NCBI RefSeq assembly: GCF_019931575.1
Contig: NZ_CP082923.1
Span: 3,782,001-3,846,000, forward strand
Reading direction: 5' to 3'
Length of the DNA: 64,000 bases
DNA from: Caulobacter segnis
Lineage (GTDB): Bacteria > Pseudomonadota > Alphaproteobacteria > Caulobacterales > Caulobacteraceae
Positions 60,797-64,000 of this stretch are shown piece by piece (position 1 is the first letter of the stretch; each line of letters opens with the position of its first letter). Position numbers and translations under genes: made by a program. The notes below the pieces were generated by a model. The model had not been told where the DNA came from, did no database searches, and worked only from the letters and a program-made list of their open reading frames with translations.

Positions 60797-62137
60797 TCAC
60801 AGAGCCCGCAGCCTCGGTGTTCGACCGACACCCAGCATCAACTCGCTCACCGCCCAGACCAGGGCGTCGGCGCGGTCGGGGCTGTGTTCCAGTTCGCCGG
60901 AGCCCAGGGCCATCAGCTCCTCCTCCAGTGCAACGAAGGCGCCGCAGTGGAGGACGCGGCCTTGTTCGTACAGAGCCGCCACGGGTTCGGCCCGAGCGCG
61001 CTTGCCCACCGAGGCCCGCACCAGCTTGACCCGGCACGGCGGGTCGGCCTGGGCCAGGACGCTGCGGACCATGTCGCCGCCCTGGTTGGCCTCGGCCACG
61101 AGGGCGTCGGCGGTCCAGGCCCGCGCGGCCGCGACCGCCTTCGCGGCCCAGCCGGCGGGGGAAAGGCCGCGCGCGGTCTCGTCGGCCAGGACGAAGGCGC
61201 GGTCGTCGCGGCGGCCAACGACCACGATCCCGCAGGCGTCGCCGGTCGCCGTGGCGGGCGGGTCGACGGCGACCACCACGCGGTCCAGCCGCGCGGGCCG
61301 GGCCGCCCGGCATCGCGCCAGGTCCTCGGCGCGGAACAGGCCGCCGTCGCTCTCGACGATCACCCCGTCCAGCTCCTGAGCGGCCAGGCGGGTGCCGCCA
61401 TAGAGGCTCTCCAGCGTGCGCAGGAAGGCCGGGGCCAGGTTGGCGGCGTTGGCGACCGTGCCCGCGCGGCTGACATGGACCCCCGGCTCGGCCATCAGGG
61501 CCTTCAGCGCCCGCAGCGGGCGCGGCGTCGAGGTCACGACCAGGCGCGGATCCTCGCCCAGCCGCAGGCCGAAGCGCAGCATGGCCAGGGTCTCAGCGGG
61601 CTTGGGCCAGGCGCAGAATTCGTCGGCCCAGGCGGCGTGGAACTGTGGCCCGCGCAGGCTGTCGGGATCCTCGGCCGAGAAGGCGTAGGCGGTGGCGCCG
61701 TTGGGCCAGACCAGGCGCCGGCGCGAGGCCTCCCAGCGCGGGCGGAACAGCGGCCCGCCCATCGCCTTCAGCCCCGACGGCCCCTCGATCATCACCTCGC
61801 GCACGTCGTGCAGGGTGGGCCCGACCAGGGCCAGCGCCGGATAGGTTAGGGCGTTCCAAGTGATCCAGCGCGCCCCGGCGAAGGTCTTGCCCGCGCCGCG
61901 CCCGCCCAGCATCAGCCAAGTGGTCCAAGACTTGTAGTCCGGCGCCTGCTGATGCTCGAGCGGGTCAGCCAGGATCGCGCTGAGCAGGCGCTGCTGGTCC
62001 AGCGGCTCCAGCCCCGCCGTCGCTTCCGCCATCAGCTTGATCCGCTCGCCGCTTTCGCTCGACGAGATCAGCGATGCGAGCAAAGCGGGCGACAAGAGCG
62101 GCCTGAATTTCCTCGGGGTCGTCCGGGATGTCGGCAT
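60797..62137 (-). CDS. GTA gp2: terminase large subunit
   Basis: About 446 residues from the ATG at 62137. The ATPase has Walker A LGGRGAGKT (about residue 78) and Walker B-like AAWADEFCAWPKP. The nuclease domain has VVVAVDPPATATGDACG, ALVAEANQGGD and HSPDRADALVWAV. It packages host DNA into GTA heads. The N-terminal LISSSESGERIKLMAEATAG fits family N-termini, which favours 62137 over a later ATG at 62032. The 62137 start overlaps gp1 by 173 bp in a different frame. Confidence 0.92.
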   Translation of the reverse strand: MPTSRTTPRKFRPLLSPALLASLISSSESGERIKLMAEATAGLEPLDQQRLLSAILADPLEHQQAPDYKSWTTWLMLGGRGAGKTFAGARWITWNALTYPALALVGPTLHDVREVMIEGPSGLKAMGGPLFRPRWEASRRRLVWPNGATAYAFSAEDPDSLRGPQFHAAWADEFCAWPKPAETLAMLRFGLRLGEDPRLVVTSTPRPLRALKALMAEPGVHVSRAGTVANAANLAPAFLRTLESLYGGTRLAAQELDGVIVESDGGLFRAEDLARCRAARPARLDRVVVAVDPPATATGDACGIVVVGRRDDRAFVLADETARGLSPAGWAAKAVAAARAWTADALVAEANQGGDMVRSVLAQADPPCRVKLVRASVGKRARAEPVAALYEQGRVLHCGAFVALEEELMALGSGELEHSPDRADALVWAVSELMLGVGRTPRLRAL

Positions 62138-62390
62138 GCATGGAGACCTCGTCGTCGTCATTGGCCGCCTCGTCGGCGGGGGGCTTGGCGTTAGGCTCGG
62201 GAACCATGGTCGCGATCGCCTTGGCCGAGCGCGCGAAGACGCCGCAGGTGCGGGCCTCCTTCTCGATCTGGGCGATTTCGGCGGGATCCTTGGTCGCTTC
62301 GAGCCGGGTCCAGAGGGCGCTCAGTCGCCCCATGAGGCGGGTCTGCAGCGTCTCGCTCCAGTCCCTGACCTCGTCGCTTCTTCCGGCCAT
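61965..62390 (-). CDS. GTA gp1: putative small terminase
   Basis: 141 residues, largely helical and acidic in the middle (ADEAANDDDEV). N-terminal RDWSETLQTRLMGRLSALWT and ARTCGVFARSAKAIATM, C-terminal IQAALVARFARIADLVERKR. It is the first gene of the cluster and precedes the large terminase. RcGTA gp1 in this position acts as small terminase, so this role is inferred from position and helical character, not from a recognised motif. The 3' end overlaps gp2. Confidence 0.7.
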   Translation of the reverse strand: MAGRSDEVRDWSETLQTRLMGRLSALWTRLEATKDPAEIAQIEKEARTCGVFARSAKAIATMVPEPNAKPPADEAANDDDEVSMHADIPDDPEEIQAALVARFARIADLVERKRRADQADGGSDGGAGAAGPAAPAQRDPG

Positions 62391-62513
62391 GACACAAAGA
62401 TACGGCGCCAGCGGGCGCGGATCATTCAGGGGCGCGTAAAAGTGACAAGCGGTTGATTTCGTGGGATTCGATCTCGCGAACGCCGGGGATTGAGGGCGCT
62501 GAATGCTCGTGGT

Positions 62514-62656
62514 CCCTCCTCCCCATTAGGGGGAGGTGGATCGATGCGGATACGCATCGAGACGGAGGGGGTCCGCGAAGCGGTGCTGAAGAGGCCGCGC
62601 CCCAAAGCCCCCTCCACCGCCATTCGGCGGTCCCCCTCCCCCTAAGGGGGAGGAGA
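62514..62656. repeat. Palindromic G/C-rich repeat, locus H
   Basis: Two type-1 units in opposite orientation. The left has ccccattagggggaggt, then stem CGATGCG-gata-CGCATCG, then gacggagggggt. The right, on the minus strand, has ccccttagggggag, then ACCGCC-gaat-GGCGGT, then ggagggggc. It lies between the start of gp1 and the end of the MpaB-like gene. Confidence 0.84.
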
Positions 62657-62665
62657 GACTGTCCG

Positions 62666-63547
62666 TCACCGCCGGTACAACCAGTTCCCCGGCAGCCCCA
62701 TCCGCACGCTCGCCTCCCAGGGCGGCGCGCCGGGGATCGGCGTCCGGTCGGCTAGGCGGGCGGCGGCGCGGATGACCGGCAGTTCCAGGGGCCTCGGCAG
62801 CCATTCACGGCCCAGGCCCAGCACGTCCCGCACCGGCGCGGGGACCAGCCCCACCGCCGCCCGGATCAGCGGATGCTGCAGGCGACTGAGCGGTCCGGCG
62901 ACCTTCACCGCCCGCATCAGCCCCAGGAACTCCAGCACGATGTCCGAGCGCTCCAGCCGGGGCAGCATGGCGGCCAGCTGGACTTCCCAGTCGGCCTCCG
63001 AGGTCGGCGCGCCCAGGGCGCCGTACAGGCGCGCGGCGGGGGCAGCCTCGGCGTAAAAGCGATCGCGGTCGGCGCGGGACAGGGGCTGGGCCAAGGCGTG
63101 ATAGGCGCCCATGAAGCCGAAGCTGGCCGTGGCCTGCACCCAGTCCAAGAGCTCGACCGCGTCGGCGCGGTAGGCGGTCCCGTCGGGCGTGGTCCCGGCC
63201 ACCCGCGCGTGCTGGCGGCCGACCCCGGCGATCATGGCCTCGGCGACCGAGCGCGCGCCATAGACCGTGACCATGGCCGCCAGGCCGGTGCGCTTGAGCC
63301 GCGTCAACGGGTCGGTGCGGAAGCTGGAGTGCTCCCACACCCCGGTGCGCACGCGCGGCTCGGCCAGTTCCAGGATCACCGCCGTGACCCCGCCGACGAA
63401 CAGGGCGACCGGGTTCTTGAACACCCGCCACGACACCGAATCCGCCGCCGCCAGGGCCGCTTCGCCCGCCGGAGCGGTAAAATCGACGCGCGGACCGCCC
63501 GGAATCTCGAACAGGGACTTGGCGGCGTCGGCGAAACGGGCTTTCAA
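62666..63547 (-). CDS. Oxygenase MpaB family protein (DUF2236)
   Basis: 293 residues. WRVFKNPVALFVGGVTAVIL, VWEHSSFRTDPLTRLKRTGL, LLDWVQATASFGFMGAYHAL and DRDRFYAEAAPAARLYGALG match DUF2236/MpaB, named for latex-clearing or mycophenolate-pathway oxygenases. Histidines and the HARV/DWVQ region are probably haem-related, but the substrate in this organism is unknown. It is divergent from the aldehyde dehydrogenase gene. Confidence 0.9.
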   Translation of the reverse strand: MKARFADAAKSLFEIPGGPRVDFTAPAGEAALAAADSVSWRVFKNPVALFVGGVTAVILELAEPRVRTGVWEHSSFRTDPLTRLKRTGLAAMVTVYGARSVAEAMIAGVGRQHARVAGTTPDGTAYRADAVELLDWVQATASFGFMGAYHALAQPLSRADRDRFYAEAAPAARLYGALGAPTSEADWEVQLAAMLPRLERSDIVLEFLGLMRAVKVAGPLSRLQHPLIRAAVGLVPAPVRDVLGLGREWLPRPLELPVIRAAARLADRTPIPGAPPWEASVRMGLPGNWLYRR

Positions 63548-63617
63548 GGGCGCCTCCGGGGAAGGGTTTCCTCAGACAATAACGCCCAACCCGGCGAGCG
63601 CGCGCATGGACATGTCA

Positions 63618-63631
63618 TGTTAGCGCTCCCA
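63618..63631. promoter_or_regulatory. Putative LacI-family operator (XylR-like)
   Basis: TGTTAGCGCTCCCA, with the LacI-type core TAGCGCT, differs by one base from the XylR operator TGTTAGCGCTACCA reported for Caulobacter crescentus xylose promoters (recalled, not checked). It is 42 bp upstream of the aldehyde dehydrogenase start. Confidence 0.6.
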
Positions 63632-63672
63632 TTTATGCGACGACCACTTCAAACCTTGCAGGGACGACCAAC

Positions 63673-64000
63673 GTGCATCTGACGGGCGAGCTTCTGATCG
63701 GCGGCGAGAGCCGCAAGGGCGGCAACGGCGAGATCAAGGGGGTCAACCCCGCGACCGGCGAGATCCTGGAACCCGCGTTCGGCGGCGCGACCAAGGCCGA
63801 TGTCGAGGCCGCCGCCGCGCTGGCCCATGAGGCCTTCGCCAGCTACCGCGCCCTCTCGTACGAGACCCGCGCGACGTTCCTGGAAGCCATCGCCGAGCAC
63901 ATCGAGGCGATCGGCGACGACCTGATCGTCCGGGTGATGGCTGAGACCGGCCTGCCCCGCCCCCGCCTGGAAGGCGAGCGCGGCCGCACCACCGGCCAGC
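63673..64000 (+). CDS. Aldehyde dehydrogenase, alpha-ketoglutaric semialdehyde dehydrogenase-like, truncated by window edge
   Basis: Only the first 109 residues are visible. From a GTG start: HLTGELLIGGESRKGGNGEI, GVNPATGEILEPAFGGATKA, VMAETGLPRPRLEGERGRTT. This is the N-terminus of the NADP+-type family containing alpha-ketoglutarate semialdehyde dehydrogenases (pentose/uronate oxidative pathways). The XylR-like operator upstream supports a pentose or sugar-acid role. The catalytic Cys and Glu lie beyond the window. Confidence 0.85.
   Translation, partial: MHLTGELLIGGESRKGGNGEIKGVNPATGEILEPAFGGATKADVEAAAALAHEAFASYRALSYETRATFLEAIAEHIEAIGDDLIVRVMAETGLPRPRLEGERGRTTGQ

Larger units (their letters stand above)
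48399..62390 (-). mobile_element. Gene transfer agent (RcGTA-like) structural gene cluster
   Basis: About 14 kb on the minus strand contains, in RcGTA order, gp1, terminase, portal, gp3.5, protease, capsid, gp6, gp8, gp9, gp10, gp10.1, gp11, gp12, gp13, gp14 and gp15, most joined by 4-bp start/stop overlaps. There is no integrase, repressor, replication or lysis gene, so it is a domesticated GTA rather than a prophage. Three plus-strand cellular-type genes interrupt it at 54059, 58069 and 60348. GTA particles package random host DNA; the regulators would be encoded elsewhere. Confidence 0.92.

Noticed and set aside
48399-62390. A functional prophage
   Set aside because: No integrase, repressor, replication, lysis or attachment-site features, and the gene order and sizes match the RcGTA cluster, so it is treated as a gene transfer agent.

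Overview
The window is high-GC alphaproteobacterial DNA, very probably Caulobacter or a close relative. The reasons are the cytochrome c maturation set in cycHJKL order, MsrPQ, two large TonB-dependent receptors, TTGACG promoters of the Caulobacter type, a xylose-type LacI operator, and a complete Rhodobacter-like gene transfer agent (GTA) structural cluster. Genes are densely packed and many start/stop pairs overlap as ATGA, GTGA or TTGA.

Region 1 (1-12842) looks like one catabolic locus for acylated plant glycosides. It has a tannase/feruloyl esterase (cut by the left edge), a GPH-type MFS symporter, a GH5 glycosidase, a TonB receptor, a type-B carboxylesterase, a TetR regulator, a small secreted protein and a GH78 alpha-L-rhamnosidase. 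A palindrome, CGTTATGCA-nn-TGCATAACG, is perfect or nearly so in two of its intergenic regions and degenerate in a third. It is the likely TetR operator.

Region 2 (12875-28878) is mostly housekeeping: tRNA-Leu(UAA), an XRE regulator, a CinA-type protein, SfsA, a lipoprotein, methionine aminopeptidase, MsrQ/MsrP, an EF-hand / ECF sigma / anti-sigma-like / metal-sensor operon, RadC, an M19 dipeptidase, a DUF6311 membrane protein, GlnE and an exported FAD oxidoreductase.

Region 3 (29045-48311) is envelope-related. It has tandem M56 (BlaR1-like) metalloproteases, each behind a promoter with a TACAgtYGTA box; an exported threonine-aldolase-like PLP enzyme; two OmpR-type two-component systems; a Do-like protease; ccmIEFH; an unrecognised 443-residue protein; a second TonB receptor; and a DnaJ-like chaperone.

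Region 4 (48399-62390, minus strand) is the GTA cluster, read from the right: gp1, terminase, portal, gp3.5, protease, capsid, gp6, gp8, gp9, gp10, gp10.1, tape measure, gp12, gp13, gp14, gp15. Three plus-strand genes (DUF559 nuclease, VOC protein, DUF805 membrane protein) sit between GTA genes. After it come an MpaB/DUF2236 oxygenase and the start of a semialdehyde dehydrogenase behind a XylR-like operator.

Across the right half lies a family of G/C-rich palindromic intergenic repeats (eight loci). Each unit has a central hairpin whose arms differ in sequence from copy to copy but remain complementary. Two units in opposite orientation flank the DUF559 gene, and another appears to supply the N-terminal codons of GTA gp14. 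No intergenic stretch exceeds 300 bases.
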